Assembly (NCBI GenBank): GCA_965246915.1
Contig: CBDFGB010000020.1
Coordinates: forward strand, 1-64,000
Direction: 5' to 3'
DNA from: CAVRQM01 sp965246915
GTDB taxonomy: Bacteria > Pseudomonadota > Alphaproteobacteria > Acetobacterales > Acetobacteraceae
DNA length: 64,000 nt
Below are positions 35,754 through 44,977 of the stretch, piece by piece. The position numbers and the translations under genes are program-made. The first letter of the stretch is position 1; each line of letters opens with the position of its first letter. A model generated the notes under the pieces. The model was not told the DNA's origin. It saw only the letters and a list, made by a program, of their open reading frames with translations, and did not search any database.

Positions 35754-36985
35754 TGCCAAGTGGAATTCTGGCGGACTTGCGCGGACGCGGCATCACCTCG
35801 GTATGTTCGGCACATCCCAGTGTGATCGAGGCCGCGGTGCTCGAGGCGCGGGATCGCGATGGCGCCGCCTTGATCGAGGCCACCTGCAATCAGGTCAACC
35901 AGGAGGGCGGGTATACCGGCCTCGATCCGGCCGGCTTCCGCGACCTCGTGTTCTCGATCGCCGATCGGGCCGGTCTCGCACGCGAACGTATCATTCTGGG
36001 CGGCGATCATCTTGGCCCAAACCCTTGGCGCTCGCTGCCGTCCGAGGAGGCCATGCGGCGGGCCGAGGCGATGGTGGCGGCCTACACGTCCGCCGGGTTC
36101 GCGAAGATCCATCTCGACACGAGCATGGGATGCGCGGACGAGCCAGCCGCCCTGTCAGACGAGGTCACCGCTTGCCGAGCCGCGCGGCTGGCGGTTGTGG
36201 CCGAGGCGTCCGGCGCCGCGCCCGCCTATGTCGTGGGCACCGAGGTGCCAACGCCGGGGGGCGCGCTGGAGAGGATCGCGCATCTGGAGGTCACCAGACC
36301 CGACTCGGCGCGGGAGACCTACGAGGTGCATCGTCAGGCGTTCGCCGCGGTCGGAGCGTCGGTCGCCTTCGACCGGGTCATAGCCCTGGTGGTGCAGCCG
36401 GGCGTGGAGTTCGGTCACGCCAACGTGGCGGCATACCGGCCGGAACGCGCCGCCGCGCTGAGCGCCGTGCTGGGCGATTTGCCGATCGTGTTCGAGGCGC
36501 ACTCGACCGACTACCAATCGCCCGACGCGCTCACGGCCTTGGTGCGCGACGGATTCGCGATCCTGAAGGTCGGCCCTTGGCTGACCTTCGCGCTGCGCGA
36601 GGCGTTGTACGGCCTTGACGCGATCGCCACGGCGCTGGACCCGGACTGGGCCACGCAGTCGCTGGCGGGCGCGATGGAGCGAGCGATGCTGGCCGACCCT
36701 CGTCATTGGCAATCGCACTACCACGGCGCGCCTGACGAGCTCCGCGTGCTGCGCCATTTCAGCTACAGTGACCGCATTCGCTACTATTGGCCGGCGGCCG
36801 GCGACGCGGTGAGTCGACTGTTGCGGCACCTCTCAAGGCGGGAAATTCCTGAGACACTGATCAGTCAGTATCTCCCGCGGCTCCATGCGAGATGCACGTC
36901 CGGCGATATTTCGCGGCAACCCCCCGAGCTGGTCATGGAGTCCGTGCGCGACGTGCTGCGCGTCTACGCACGAGCCTCCGGATAA
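35753..36985 (+). CDS. kbaZ: D-tagatose-1,6-bisphosphate aldolase subunit KbaZ/GatZ-like
   Basis: 410 residues of the GatZ/KbaZ family, the chaperone-like non-catalytic subunit of class II tagatose-bisphosphate aldolase. SVCSAHPSVIEAAVLEA, LIEATCNQVNQEGGYTG, ILGGDHLGPNPW, KIHLDTSMGCADE and YVVGTEVPTPGGA are the family landmarks. The catalytic GatY/KbaY subunit is not seen here. Some GatZ-family proteins are now thought to be enzymes in their own right. ATG 35753 overlaps the araC stop. The operon partner set (pqi genes, AraC) is unusual for a galactitol/tagatose gene. Confidence 0.87.
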   Translation: MPSGILADLRGRGITSVCSAHPSVIEAAVLEARDRDGAALIEATCNQVNQEGGYTGLDPAGFRDLVFSIADRAGLARERIILGGDHLGPNPWRSLPSEEAMRRAEAMVAAYTSAGFAKIHLDTSMGCADEPAALSDEVTACRAARLAVVAEASGAAPAYVVGTEVPTPGGALERIAHLEVTRPDSARETYEVHRQAFAAVGASVAFDRVIALVVQPGVEFGHANVAAYRPERAAALSAVLGDLPIVFEAHSTDYQSPDALTALVRDGFAILKVGPWLTFALREALYGLDAIATALDPDWATQSLAGAMERAMLADPRHWQSHYHGAPDELRVLRHFSYSDRIRYYWPAAGDAVSRLLRHLSRREIPETLISQYLPRLHARCTSGDISRQPPELVMESVRDVLRVYARASG

Positions 36986-36988
36986 GGG

Positions 36989-38035
36989 TCAGGGCCGCGC
37001 CAGCCACGCCTCGTACTGCTTGTCCAACTTCTCGCCATTATCTCGCCAGAACGCCTCGTCGGCCAGCAAACCGGCCGAGAAGTTGGCAGGTGTCGCAGGG
37101 GACTCTGCCTTCTCCATCGAGCTGAGCTCGTCCGTGCCGCCAGCAACCGCCGTGCCGAAACCGGCATAGGCACCGAGGAGTTTCTGCTGCTTCGGATCAG
37201 AGGCATGGGCCAGCAGACGCTGCGCTGGTTCGACCTGCGTCGTATTGGCCAGTACAGCCCAGAAACTGTAGCTGAACAGCGCCCCCGCCCATTGCACGGC
37301 GAAGTCGCGCGGTGCCACGCCGCTCGTGGCTTTCGCGGCGGCGAGCACGCCTTCGGCCGGTGCGCTGGTCATCAGCACCTCGCCCGAGGCCAGCAGGCGC
37401 GGCGCCTCGTCCTCGGTCTTCCACCAGACGATATAGGGTTTCAGCTGATCGAGCTTGCGGAATGCCCGTTCCACGCCGGCCTCGCCGCGCAACGTGCCAT
37501 AGACGTCGCCCGGCGAGACCCCGTCGGCGATCAAAGCGAACTCCAGGTTGCCGCGGGCGCCGCGCCGCAAGCCGCGCTTGCCCGGGACCTTCGCCACATC
37601 CCAGAAATCACTCCAGGTCGGGGCGCCCGAGAATTTGTCGCGACTCCAGGCCAAAACCAGGCCGCGCAGCACCGCCCCCATCCCGCACTCGGTCGCTGCC
37701 TGCTGCAGCATCCGGTCGCGGCCGCCGATCGCCGACCAGTCGAGCTTGCGGAACGCGCCAGCCTTGCACCCGGTCAGCAGCGTGATGCCGTCGACGACAG
37801 TGACGTCCGCCAACGCGGGCGGCGCGGTCTCGCCCAGGGTGAGCGACGTCACGGAGACGGCCTGGCGCGCTGCCTGTGCGAATGGCAGCACAAACGCCGC
37901 TTCGATCGCCTTGGCCAGTGGACCAGCGGGCGCGGCGACGACGAGATCCGCCGCCCAGGCAACATGGTGGGTCGCGGCCACCCCAAGCAACGCGAGGGAG
38001 AGGCAGCCCACGACCGGCAGGCGTCGAGACATCAT
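36989..38035 (-). CDS. Periplasmic solute-binding protein, polyamine/iron type (divergent)
   Basis: 348 residues. A signal peptide (MMSRRLPVVGCLSLALL to AWAAD, about residues 1-28) precedes a mature protein that starts LVVAAPAGPLAKAI, like ABC binding proteins of the PotD/AfuA kind. The middle has SDFWDVAKVPGKRGLRR and the end YAGFGTAVAGG, family-typical in look. Two ATGs are adjacent (38035, 38032). It ends four bases after the convergent kbaZ. It lies behind an ABC ATPase gene on the same strand, but no permease is encoded nearby; the substrate is unknown. Confidence 0.75.
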   Translation of the reverse strand: MMSRRLPVVGCLSLALLGVAATHHVAWAADLVVAAPAGPLAKAIEAAFVLPFAQAARQAVSVTSLTLGETAPPALADVTVVDGITLLTGCKAGAFRKLDWSAIGGRDRMLQQAATECGMGAVLRGLVLAWSRDKFSGAPTWSDFWDVAKVPGKRGLRRGARGNLEFALIADGVSPGDVYGTLRGEAGVERAFRKLDQLKPYIVWWKTEDEAPRLLASGEVLMTSAPAEGVLAAAKATSGVAPRDFAVQWAGALFSYSFWAVLANTTQVEPAQRLLAHASDPKQQKLLGAYAGFGTAVAGGTDELSSMEKAESPATPANFSAGLLADEAFWRDNGEKLDKQYEAWLARP

Positions 38036-38183
38036 GTTGTCCGATCCTGAAATGGCGGTCCTGAAGGTGACAGTCCGATCGGGAACGGTCGGGAGCTTTC
38101 GGGGTGCGGGCGAATCGATCGACACAACTTAACGGGGACGTGACGTGGCCGACAACCGATCCCGCGCCAGCGCCGCGCAACCG

Positions 38184-39302
38184 TCATCCGGCGCGCATGG
38201 GTCGAAACGCCATGGCGTGATGAGGTTGCCATGCAATCGCCACGGTATCGCCAATCGCCAGCCGCATCGGCACGACTGCCGGCCGTATCACCCGCAGGGC
38301 ATCCGGCCGCCGCCCACGTTCGGTGCCGATTTCGAGGTCCAGTTCGACAAGGTCACCGAGGAAGCGCTGCCCCTTCACCCGGCCCGACAGTGCCCCCGGT
38401 CCCATGATCTCGGGGGTGACGCTCGCGAGCGCGATGCGGCCTGGCCGGACGCAGACGACGCAGCGGGCGCCGACCGGGGCGTCCTCGCGTCGCGCCTCGA
38501 CGATCGGACCGCAATCGAGGCGCACGGTCACGATGTCGTCCTCCTCCGCGGTGACCTGGCCCGCAAGCCGGTTGGTGGCGCCCAGCAGACCGGCCGTTGC
38601 ATCGTCGGAAGGATTGTCATGCAGCTCGCGCAGCCAACCGGCCTGCCGGGCCGATCCGGCGACCATGACCACCGCGCGTTCGGCGACCGCCAGCGCGATG
38701 CGCATCTCGGTCGTCGCGATCAGCATTGCCATCCCCGCCTCCCGCACCGCGCGAAGTGCAGCAAGGACCGCGTTTGCCCCCCCTGGATCAAGACCACGCG
38801 TCGGCTCGTCGATCAGCAGACACACTGGCGAGGCGGCGACCGCTTGGGCCAGGGCGACGCGGCGAAGGTCGGCCGCGCCCAGCCCGGCGAGCGGCGCCTG
38901 CGCAAGGTCTGACAACCCAGTTGCAAGCAGGATCGGGCGGACGTCGAGCCCCCGCGAGGCGACCCGCACGGCGCGGGCGACACTCCCGGCCCCGACCGGT
39001 CCCATGCCGAGCAATTCCCGCGCTTCGGCGACGAGCGGCAAGCCGCGCCGGTGCGGCGGCAACGCGGTGACGTCGCGGCCCTCGGCCAGCACGCGGCCCG
39101 ACGCGAGGTCCGCGAGCCCGCACGCGGCACGCAACGCCGCCGTCTTGCCCGCGCCCGCCGGGCCAACGAGAGCGACCGCTTCGCCCTGCGGCACATCGAG
39201 CGACAAACCGGCCAGCGCCAGCTGCCCCGGCGGGCCGGCGGACGGGCGTCCATGGCCGGCCATTCGCAATTCGCGCAGGCTGAGCGCGTTCGTCGCCGGC
39301 AT
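38184..39302 (-). CDS. ABC transporter ATPase with TOBE region, degenerate signature
   Basis: 372 residues. Walker A is GPAGAGKT (residues 47-54), Walker B VCLLIDEPTRGLDPGG. The signature helix reads LAGLGAADLRRVALAQA instead of LSGGQ, and the Q-loop region (LVAEAREL) has no clear Gln. The switch region is IATTEMRIALA, where His is expected after the Thr pair. The C-terminal about 120 residues fit a TOBE-type domain (VVCVRPGRIALAS, GRVKGQRFLGDLVELDLEI), as in PotA. It is followed by a binding-protein gene 148 bases downstream. It may be a decayed or repurposed polyamine-type ATPase; if alive, its ATP hydrolysis should be poor. Confidence 0.75.
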   Translation of the reverse strand: MPATNALSLRELRMAGHGRPSAGPPGQLALAGLSLDVPQGEAVALVGPAGAGKTAALRAACGLADLASGRVLAEGRDVTALPPHRRGLPLVAEARELLGMGPVGAGSVARAVRVASRGLDVRPILLATGLSDLAQAPLAGLGAADLRRVALAQAVAASPVCLLIDEPTRGLDPGGANAVLAALRAVREAGMAMLIATTEMRIALAVAERAVVMVAGSARQAGWLRELHDNPSDDATAGLLGATNRLAGQVTAEEDDIVTVRLDCGPIVEARREDAPVGARCVVCVRPGRIALASVTPEIMGPGALSGRVKGQRFLGDLVELDLEIGTERGRRPDALRVIRPAVVPMRLAIGDTVAIAWQPHHAMAFRPMRAG

Positions 39303-39386
39303 GCATATCCCCCGCGTCGGCGCGCCGGCAACCGACGCTTGCGCATTTGCGTTGCAGCAGCGAACTTACGCAACCAGGAGATTGAA

Positions 39387-39656
39387 ATGGCAACGAATTC
39401 CACTCTGCGCAGTGTGTCGAACGACGCCAGCGCGCAGATCCGCCAGTTGCGCGGCCAGGTCGACGAGCTGATGCGCGACCGCGTGTCGCCGGCCATGAAC
39501 GACGCGGCCGATCGGGCTGGGGATTACGCTCGCTACGCTGGTGACATGGCGCGTGACAAGACCGAGGCGCTGTCGTCGCAGGTCAAGGATACACCGATCC
39601 TGTCGGTGGTGATCGCGGCGGCGGCCGGCTATCTGTTGGGACGCTTGACCCGCTGA
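39387..39656 (+). CDS. DUF883/ElaB-YqjD family small membrane protein
   Basis: 89 residues. A soluble amphipathic N-terminus (IRQLRGQVDELMRDRVSP) is followed by a single helix at the C-terminus (ILSVVIAAAAGYLLGRLTR), which matches YqjD/ElaB, ribosome-associated inner-membrane proteins of stationary phase. AGGAG lies six bases before ATG 39387, one of the best ribosome-binding sites in the window. The gene for a small membrane protein follows 31 bases on, as in yqjD-yqjE pairs. Confidence 0.85.
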   Translation: MATNSTLRSVSNDASAQIRQLRGQVDELMRDRVSPAMNDAADRAGDYARYAGDMARDKTEALSSQVKDTPILSVVIAAAAGYLLGRLTR

Positions 39657-39687
39657 GCCAGACGCGCACCGATCGCGGTACCGCACC

Positions 39688-40113
39688 ATGCGGGTAATCG
39701 AACTGGGCCGCATCGTCGCGCAAGCGGAGGCGCTGCGGTGGCGGCGTCTCGGCCGGCGACAGGCGATGCGCGGCGTGATGGCGGGCATCGGCGCGGTCTT
39801 TGCGATCGGCGTGCTGGTGTGCGCGCACATCGCCGGCGCGGTCGCACTCGTGCCCTACGTGGGCGCGCTCTATGCCACGTTGATCGTCGGCGGCGTGGAC
39901 CTTGTCCTGGCGGCCATTTTCCTGGCGATGGCGGCGCGAGACAGCCCGGATCGCATCGAACTCGAGGCGATCGCGGTTCGCGACGAGGCGCGCTCGCAAC
40001 TCGGCAAGGCGGCGATGATGAGCGCGCTGGTGCTTCCACTGGTCCGGCAGGGCGGAACTGCGATTGTCCGTCGGCTGCTCGGCGGGCCGCGGCGCTCACC
40101 ACCCAATCGATAG
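39688..40113 (+). CDS. Small membrane protein, YqjE/holin-like
   Basis: 141 residues with two membrane helices (about 28-52 and 58-82) flanked by Arg-rich segments. By place next to a DUF883 gene and by shape it resembles the YqjE/phage-holin III-like group, but the sequence alone does not settle that. The 281 bases after it (40114-40394), up to the convergent pssA end, hold no gene or clear signal that I can see. Confidence 0.6.
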   Translation: MRVIELGRIVAQAEALRWRRLGRRQAMRGVMAGIGAVFAIGVLVCAHIAGAVALVPYVGALYATLIVGGVDLVLAAIFLAMAARDSPDRIELEAIAVRDEARSQLGKAAMMSALVLPLVRQGGTAIVRRLLGGPRRSPPNR

Positions 40114-40394
40114 AGCCAGGTGGCGGGCGGCGTGAGGCTGAGTTCAGCGCTGCCCGTCGAGACGCCGCCGGGGCTCATTAAATGGGTCCAGCCGGTGACC
40201 GCCCTTGGCGCATCGACTCCGCCGGGTAGCGGATCACAGGATCGGTGGCAGACGCCGGTCGGAAAGCAATAGATCGTCGCGACGGTCCAGGCTCGCCCTG
40301 CTCTCCCAGTGGATCCGGCGATGGACGCAGGGCTGAGGCGACGCGGTGCCGAACACTAGGTCGCGGGCGTCACAGGCGAGGTGTGGCCGCTCCT

Positions 40395-41273
40395 TTACGC
40401 TTCGGCGCGGTCGCTGGCCTCGGCCGCGCCCCGAAGTCTTCGGTAGCTCCGCACGCTGAACGGCAGGATCCCGACATAAATGAGTCCCGCTGCCGCAAGG
40501 GCCGACCAGGGGTCAGCCACCAGCAGAGCCGCGAACAGGCCCGTACCGAGCAGCAACGGGAGCACGTAGTTGTTTGGCACCTTAAAATTCTTGAAGTTCC
40601 AGACTGGCAATGTCGACACCAACAAGACCGACGTGCCGATCAGGACCGCGGCGCAGACGATCGGTGATTTCGAGAACGCGGTCAGCCACGGCCATTCCAT
40701 CGCATGACCTTCCAGCCCCAGGAACAAGGGAAACAGGGCCAGCCCGGCACCGGCCGGAGCAGGCACGCCGGTGAAAAAATTCTGCGCGTAGGCGGCGCGC
40801 ACCCCCGGGCCGTCGATTGCTGCATTGAAGCGCGCCAGCCGCAGCGCCATGCAGACCGCGAACATCAGACAGGGCACGAAGCCGAAGCCGCGCACCGGAT
40901 GCAGCGCCCACAGGTAGAGGATGAAGGCGGGTGCCACCCCAAAGCAGAGGAAATCGGACAGACTGTCGAACTCCGCGCCGAATCGCGACGTGGCCTTCAG
41001 AAGACGGGCGATGCGACCGTCCAACCCATCGATCGCGCCCGCCACGACGATCGCCACCGCCGCCGCGCCGAACCGCCCCTCCAACGCGAAACGGATCGCC
41101 GTTAGGCCGGCGCACAGACCCAGTATCGTCAGCAGGTTAGGCAGGATACGGTTGAACGAGAGCCCGCTAAATCTCGGGTGCGAACGCGGCCGTAGACGCG
41201 ATCGCAGCTTGCGGATGCGCGCCTCACCCATCAGCACGCGGCGGGGCGTACTGCCCGGCGGAGGCCAGGTCAT
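40395..41273 (-). CDS. pssA: CDP-diacylglycerol-serine O-phosphatidyltransferase
   Basis: 292-residue inner-membrane enzyme making phosphatidylserine from CDP-diacylglycerol and serine. The CDP-alcohol phosphotransferase motif D-x2-D-G-x2-A-R-x8-G-x3-D-x3-D is present as IDGLDGRIARLL, then FGAEFDSLSD (about residues 82-106). Several helices follow. ATG 41273 overlaps the psd stop (ATGA), so it is co-translated with the next enzyme of the pathway. Confidence 0.94.
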   Translation of the reverse strand: MTWPPPGSTPRRVLMGEARIRKLRSRLRPRSHPRFSGLSFNRILPNLLTILGLCAGLTAIRFALEGRFGAAAVAIVVAGAIDGLDGRIARLLKATSRFGAEFDSLSDFLCFGVAPAFILYLWALHPVRGFGFVPCLMFAVCMALRLARFNAAIDGPGVRAAYAQNFFTGVPAPAGAGLALFPLFLGLEGHAMEWPWLTAFSKSPIVCAAVLIGTSVLLVSTLPVWNFKNFKVPNNYVLPLLLGTGLFAALLVADPWSALAAAGLIYVGILPFSVRSYRRLRGAAEASDRAEA

Positions 41274-41944
41274 GCCGCCGCCAACCCAGCGATCACCGTC
41301 TCGCCGCCGATCATCGTCTGGCCCACCTCGACGAGCGGGCGCACGCCTTCGGGCAGATACAGATCGGTGCGACTGCCGAAGCGGATGATGCCGAACCGCG
41401 CGCCGGCAACCACCGATTGCCCTTCGTACGCATCACAGACGATCCGCCTTGCGATGAGGCCCGCGATCTGCACCACCACAAGATCTCGTCCGTCCGGCAG
41501 CTGGATGGCCAGTGCATTCCGCTCGTTGGCCTCACTCGCCTTGTCGAGGCTTGCGTTGACGAACGTGCCGTGACGATAGGCGATACGGGTCACCGTGCCC
41601 GTGGCCGGGATGCGGTTCACGTGGACATCGAGCACCGACAGAAAGATCGCGACCCGCCAACGCAAAGCCGGGCCGAGCCCGAGCTCGGCCGGCGGGGCGG
41701 CTTGGGAAACCGAGACGACATGGCCGTCGGCCGGAGCCAGGAACAGGTTGGCCCGGGCCGGAGCCACCCGTTCGGGATCGCGGAAAAAATAGAGGCAGAT
41801 CACGATGAAAGCGGCCCCTATCGAGACGACCCACGCGGCGAAAAACAGTCCCACCACAACCACGCCCGCGCCGAGTGCCAGAAAAGGGCGCGCGGCCGGA
41901 TGCGGCGGGGCAAGCACGAGTCTGACTGAGGCGGCGATCGACAT
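41270..41944 (-). CDS. psd: Phosphatidylserine decarboxylase proenzyme (short type)
   Basis: 224 residues, the short Psd type common in alphaproteobacteria. An N-terminal helix pair (about 20-52), then YFFRDPERV and DGHVVSVS, DVHVNRIPATG, and the autocleavage site IIRFGSRTDLYLP: Gly190-Ser191, where Ser becomes the pyruvoyl group. It decarboxylates phosphatidylserine to phosphatidylethanolamine. ATG 41944 is chosen by family length; a longer frame has no match. Directly before pssA. Confidence 0.94.
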   Translation of the reverse strand: MSIAASVRLVLAPPHPAARPFLALGAGVVVVGLFFAAWVVSIGAAFIVICLYFFRDPERVAPARANLFLAPADGHVVSVSQAAPPAELGLGPALRWRVAIFLSVLDVHVNRIPATGTVTRIAYRHGTFVNASLDKASEANERNALAIQLPDGRDLVVVQIAGLIARRIVCDAYEGQSVVAGARFGIIRFGSRTDLYLPEGVRPLVEVGQTMIGGETVIAGLAAA

Positions 41945-42021
41945 GGGATTTGTGACAGCGCAATGACGGTTCGAGCGGGGGCGTCTTATGGCTGTCGCCC
42001 GACCCGACGGCAAGCGCGCCG

Positions 42022-43347
42022 TCAGCGCTTGCCGGTCGCGGCCGGCTGGGGCGGGATGGAGAAAATCTGACCCGGAAAGATCATGTCGGGGTTGCGGATC
42101 TGGTCGCGGTTGGCTTGGTAGATCACCGTGTAGCGCACGCCCTGTCCGTATGCCTGACGCGCGATCCGCCAAAGCGTCGCCCGTGGCTGCACCACGATCC
42201 GGCCCTCGCGAAGATCTGCCGGAGCGATGGCGCTGCGCTCGAAGGGCAATTCCACGCGGGCGGCGACCTTGCCGCCCCCGCCGATTTGGTCGATTCGCAG
42301 CTTGTGGTCACCGGCGGACACGGCATCCGGCGGATTAAAGCTCCAGCGGCCGTCGACATCGACCCGCGCGTCGCCGGCCGGCTTGTTGTCGACATAAGCC
42401 CGCACGGTGGAGCCAGGCGGCGCGGTGCCGCCGAAACGGATCGCGCCGTGCTCGTCATAGTCCACGATCTCAAGTCCTAGCCGACCGGATCCCGCGGGGC
42501 GATCGCTCGGGGCGGCGGGCAGTCCTTGCAGCACGCGCGGTACGGCATTGGGCGGTGTCAGGATCGCAACCGCCGTCGCCGGCGTGGCGGCGTTGGGCAC
42601 TACGGTTGCGGAGACGGGCGGAACGATGACCAGGAGCGGCGCATCGCCCGCGGCGACAGCGCCGGACGGGGCCACGCTGGACAGCGCAAGCTGTCGTCCC
42701 CCTTCCGGCAGTCTGTCCTTCGGCAAGGCGACCCACTGTCCCTCGCTGTCGCCGGTCGCTTCGGCGATTTTCTGACCGTGATCCGTTATGGTCACCGCGG
42801 CCCCAGGGGCCGCCCGCCCCGCGAACACCGACTCCCCCCCCGGAGTAACCCGCACGATGTCGAAGCTGGGACGTATTGCGGCCGGCGTCTCGGCCGGCGC
42901 GGGCTGTGGATGCACCGCGACCGGCGCGGGCGGATCGGCGACAAGCGCATCGGCACCACGCATATCGGCGAGTGTCGGCGGCGCAGATTGCATGGATGGA
43001 TGTGCGCTGGCGGCGCTGCGGGCGTGCTCCGGCTCGGACTGGGGCGGCGGCGGCACCAGGGCCTCGGCCCTCGGCACGGGCTCAGACGGTTTGGCGCGGA
43101 CGGTGATCGGCGCGGCGACGATCGATTGGGCGGGAAGACTCGACGCGGCCCGACGTGTGGCCACATCTCCTCCCAGAAAACCGGAGGGACTTGACGGGCG
43201 GCTGGCCGCGAGGACGGTGGGCCCGTCATCCGGCGCGCGTTGACCGAGCCAGACCCACAAGGTGCCCGCCGCGACCGCAACGGCGAGGACGCCGGCCCAG
43301 CCAAACAGCGGTCGTCGGGGCGCTCTTGGCGGCAAGGTATCAGACAT
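42022..43347 (-). CDS. LysM-domain envelope protein, single helix anchor
   Basis: 441 residues. One membrane helix near the N-terminus (residues about 15-36), then a long Pro/Ala-rich stretch (about 45-150), two beta-rich repeats of Ig-like type (SVFAGRAAPGAAVTITDHG and IRFGGTAPPGSTVRAYVDN, each followed by a D-x-x-G-x-W strand), and a C-terminal LysM domain (ATLWRIARQAYGQG, IRNPDMIFPGQIFSIP). LysM binds peptidoglycan. It resembles other alphaproteobacterial LysM proteins with this layout. ATG 43347 is used; ATG 43365 would add six residues. Confidence 0.83.
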   Translation of the reverse strand: MSDTLPPRAPRRPLFGWAGVLAVAVAAGTLWVWLGQRAPDDGPTVLAASRPSSPSGFLGGDVATRRAASSLPAQSIVAAPITVRAKPSEPVPRAEALVPPPPQSEPEHARSAASAHPSMQSAPPTLADMRGADALVADPPAPVAVHPQPAPAETPAAIRPSFDIVRVTPGGESVFAGRAAPGAAVTITDHGQKIAEATGDSEGQWVALPKDRLPEGGRQLALSSVAPSGAVAAGDAPLLVIVPPVSATVVPNAATPATAVAILTPPNAVPRVLQGLPAAPSDRPAGSGRLGLEIVDYDEHGAIRFGGTAPPGSTVRAYVDNKPAGDARVDVDGRWSFNPPDAVSAGDHKLRIDQIGGGGKVAARVELPFERSAIAPADLREGRIVVQPRATLWRIARQAYGQGVRYTVIYQANRDQIRNPDMIFPGQIFSIPPQPAATGKR

Positions 43348-43419
43348 AATGATGAAACTAGGCATTCGTATGGGCACCTGCAAAGGCCGAGCCCGGCCTG
43401 ACAAGTGGAGATTCTGAAC

Positions 43420-44112
43420 GTGTCGCGATTGAAACCCCCTGCGCTTCGGCTGCCGATGCGGGTCTGGGACTTGCCGACCCGGCTTTTCCACTGGCTGATC
43501 GTCTTGCTCGTCGCACTCAGCTACCTCAGCGTGTCGCTCGCCGAATTGTCCTATGGCTGGATGGAAGTGCATCTCGTCGCCGGCTACGCGGTCCTGACGC
43601 TGCTGCTTTTTCGCCTCGTCTGGGGCGTGCTCGGCAGTGACACCGCGAGATTCTCGAAGTTCCTCGGCAGCCCGCTGGCCGGCTTTCGCCATCTCGCCTC
43701 GTTTCGAACCGTCACACCGGACGATCAGGTGGGCCACAACGAGGCGGGTGGCTGGATGGTCATCGCCATGCTGCTGCTGCTGGCGGCCCAGGCCGCAACC
43801 GGGCTTTTCAGCAACGACGACGCGTTGACGGCCGGCCCGCTCGCGAAATTTGTCACCAAGGCCACGAGCAACCAGTTCTCGACCGTGCACGCCGTTCTGT
43901 TCAAGGTGATCATGGGGTTCATCGTCCTGCACATCGCCGCCATCGTCGCCTATGCGGTGGTCAAGCGGCACGACCTCGTGCGGCCGATGTTTTCTGGCAA
44001 GAAGCGACTGCCGGCGACCACCCGGGCACCGCGAATGGCCAGTCCGCTGCTGGCGCTCGTCGTGCTACTGGTCTCCGCTATCCTGGTTGCGGTGCTTGCA
44101 ACGCAAGTCTGA
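43420..44112 (+). CDS. Cytochrome b561-type membrane cytochrome
   Basis: About 230 residues. VWDLPTRLFHWLIVLLV at the N-terminus is the hallmark of the cytochrome b561/HyaC-type family, with the first heme His; more His sit in MEVHLVAGY, STVHAVLF and VLHIAAIVAYAVVKRHD, in transmembrane helices. It shuttles electrons between quinol and a periplasmic or hydrogenase-like partner. GTG 43420 is chosen because GGAG stands nine bases upstream; GTG 43405 is an alternative. No partner redox subunit is adjacent; a cytochrome c' gene lies about 1.8 kb right. Confidence 0.85.
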   Translation: MSRLKPPALRLPMRVWDLPTRLFHWLIVLLVALSYLSVSLAELSYGWMEVHLVAGYAVLTLLLFRLVWGVLGSDTARFSKFLGSPLAGFRHLASFRTVTPDDQVGHNEAGGWMVIAMLLLLAAQAATGLFSNDDALTAGPLAKFVTKATSNQFSTVHAVLFKVIMGFIVLHIAAIVAYAVVKRHDLVRPMFSGKKRLPATTRAPRMASPLLALVVLLVSAILVAVLATQV

Positions 44113-44139
44113 CGCCACGTCCGAAGGGAGGGTTTTGAA

Positions 44140-44973
44140 ATGGACGATCCAAACGCCGACATCGCGCACCGCGCCGTAGCCGAGCTGCTCGACGGCCGCG
44201 GCTACGTCATCCTGCCGCAGGTGTTCACGCCGGATGAGATCGCCGAGGCGCGCGCGATCATCATGCGCGAGAGCGATCGCGCCGCGCCGAAGCTCACGCA
44301 TTTCCACGGACATCATGCTGATAAGGTGCACCTTCAGCGGCGCGTGTGGAATCTGCTGAACAAGGGCGACATCTTCGTGGCCATGGTCCAGCGCGAGCCG
44401 ATCGTCTCGATCATGAGGGCGTTTCTCGGCGACGAGTTCATCCTGGGCTCGATTGCCGCCAACCGGCTCCTGCCCGGTGGGCCGGGCCAGGAACTGCACG
44501 TCGATTACCCATACTGGGATTTGCACAAGCGGAGCAGCTTCCCGGCGCGGATCAACCCGAGCTTCCCGCTGAATGCGCAGGCGACCGTGCTGCTCGACGA
44601 TTTCACCGAGGAGAACGGCGCGACGGCCGTGGTGCCCGGCACGCAGAAGCTCGCCCGCTGGCCGGACCATCACGAGACATTGCCGCCGGAGGCGGAGCGG
44701 ATGATCGGCCGCGCCGGTGACGTCGCGGTGTTCTTTGGGCTCGCGTGGCATTGCGCCATGCCGAACACCAGCGCCTCGGACCGCACAGGCATTCTGATCC
44801 AGTATCTGCCGAAGTTCGTGAAGCCGATGGAGGACCAGGTGCGCGGCACCCGCGCGGACGTTCTGGAGGCCGCAAGTCCGCTGCTGCGGCAACTCGTCGG
44901 GCTGGATTTTCCCTATCCCCAGCTCCTCGATGAGGCGGAGGCGAAAGTGGACAAGGGGGTGTTCGCGGGATGA
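44140..44973 (+). CDS. Phytanoyl-CoA dioxygenase (PhyH) family protein
   Basis: 277-residue Fe(II)/2-oxoglutarate oxygenase. The iron ligands are His and Asp in ELHVDYPYW (about residues 126-134) and the distal His in LAWHCAMPN (about 201-209), with an Arg following in DRTGILIQY for 2-oxoglutarate. GGAGGG is about ten bases before ATG 44140. It is distinct from the other PhyH protein at 10282. The substrate is unknown; the family includes hydroxylases of ectoine and other small molecules. Confidence 0.87.
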   Translation: MDDPNADIAHRAVAELLDGRGYVILPQVFTPDEIAEARAIIMRESDRAAPKLTHFHGHHADKVHLQRRVWNLLNKGDIFVAMVQREPIVSIMRAFLGDEFILGSIAANRLLPGGPGQELHVDYPYWDLHKRSSFPARINPSFPLNAQATVLLDDFTEENGATAVVPGTQKLARWPDHHETLPPEAERMIGRAGDVAVFFGLAWHCAMPNTSASDRTGILIQYLPKFVKPMEDQVRGTRADVLEAASPLLRQLVGLDFPYPQLLDEAEAKVDKGVFAG

Positions 44974-44977
44974 AGCA

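Noticed and set aside
69..39302. Linking the permease-like gene at 69 to the permease-less ATPase and binding protein at 36989-39302
   Set aside because: They are 36 kb apart with no shared context; the EAA loop alone does not support a partnership.
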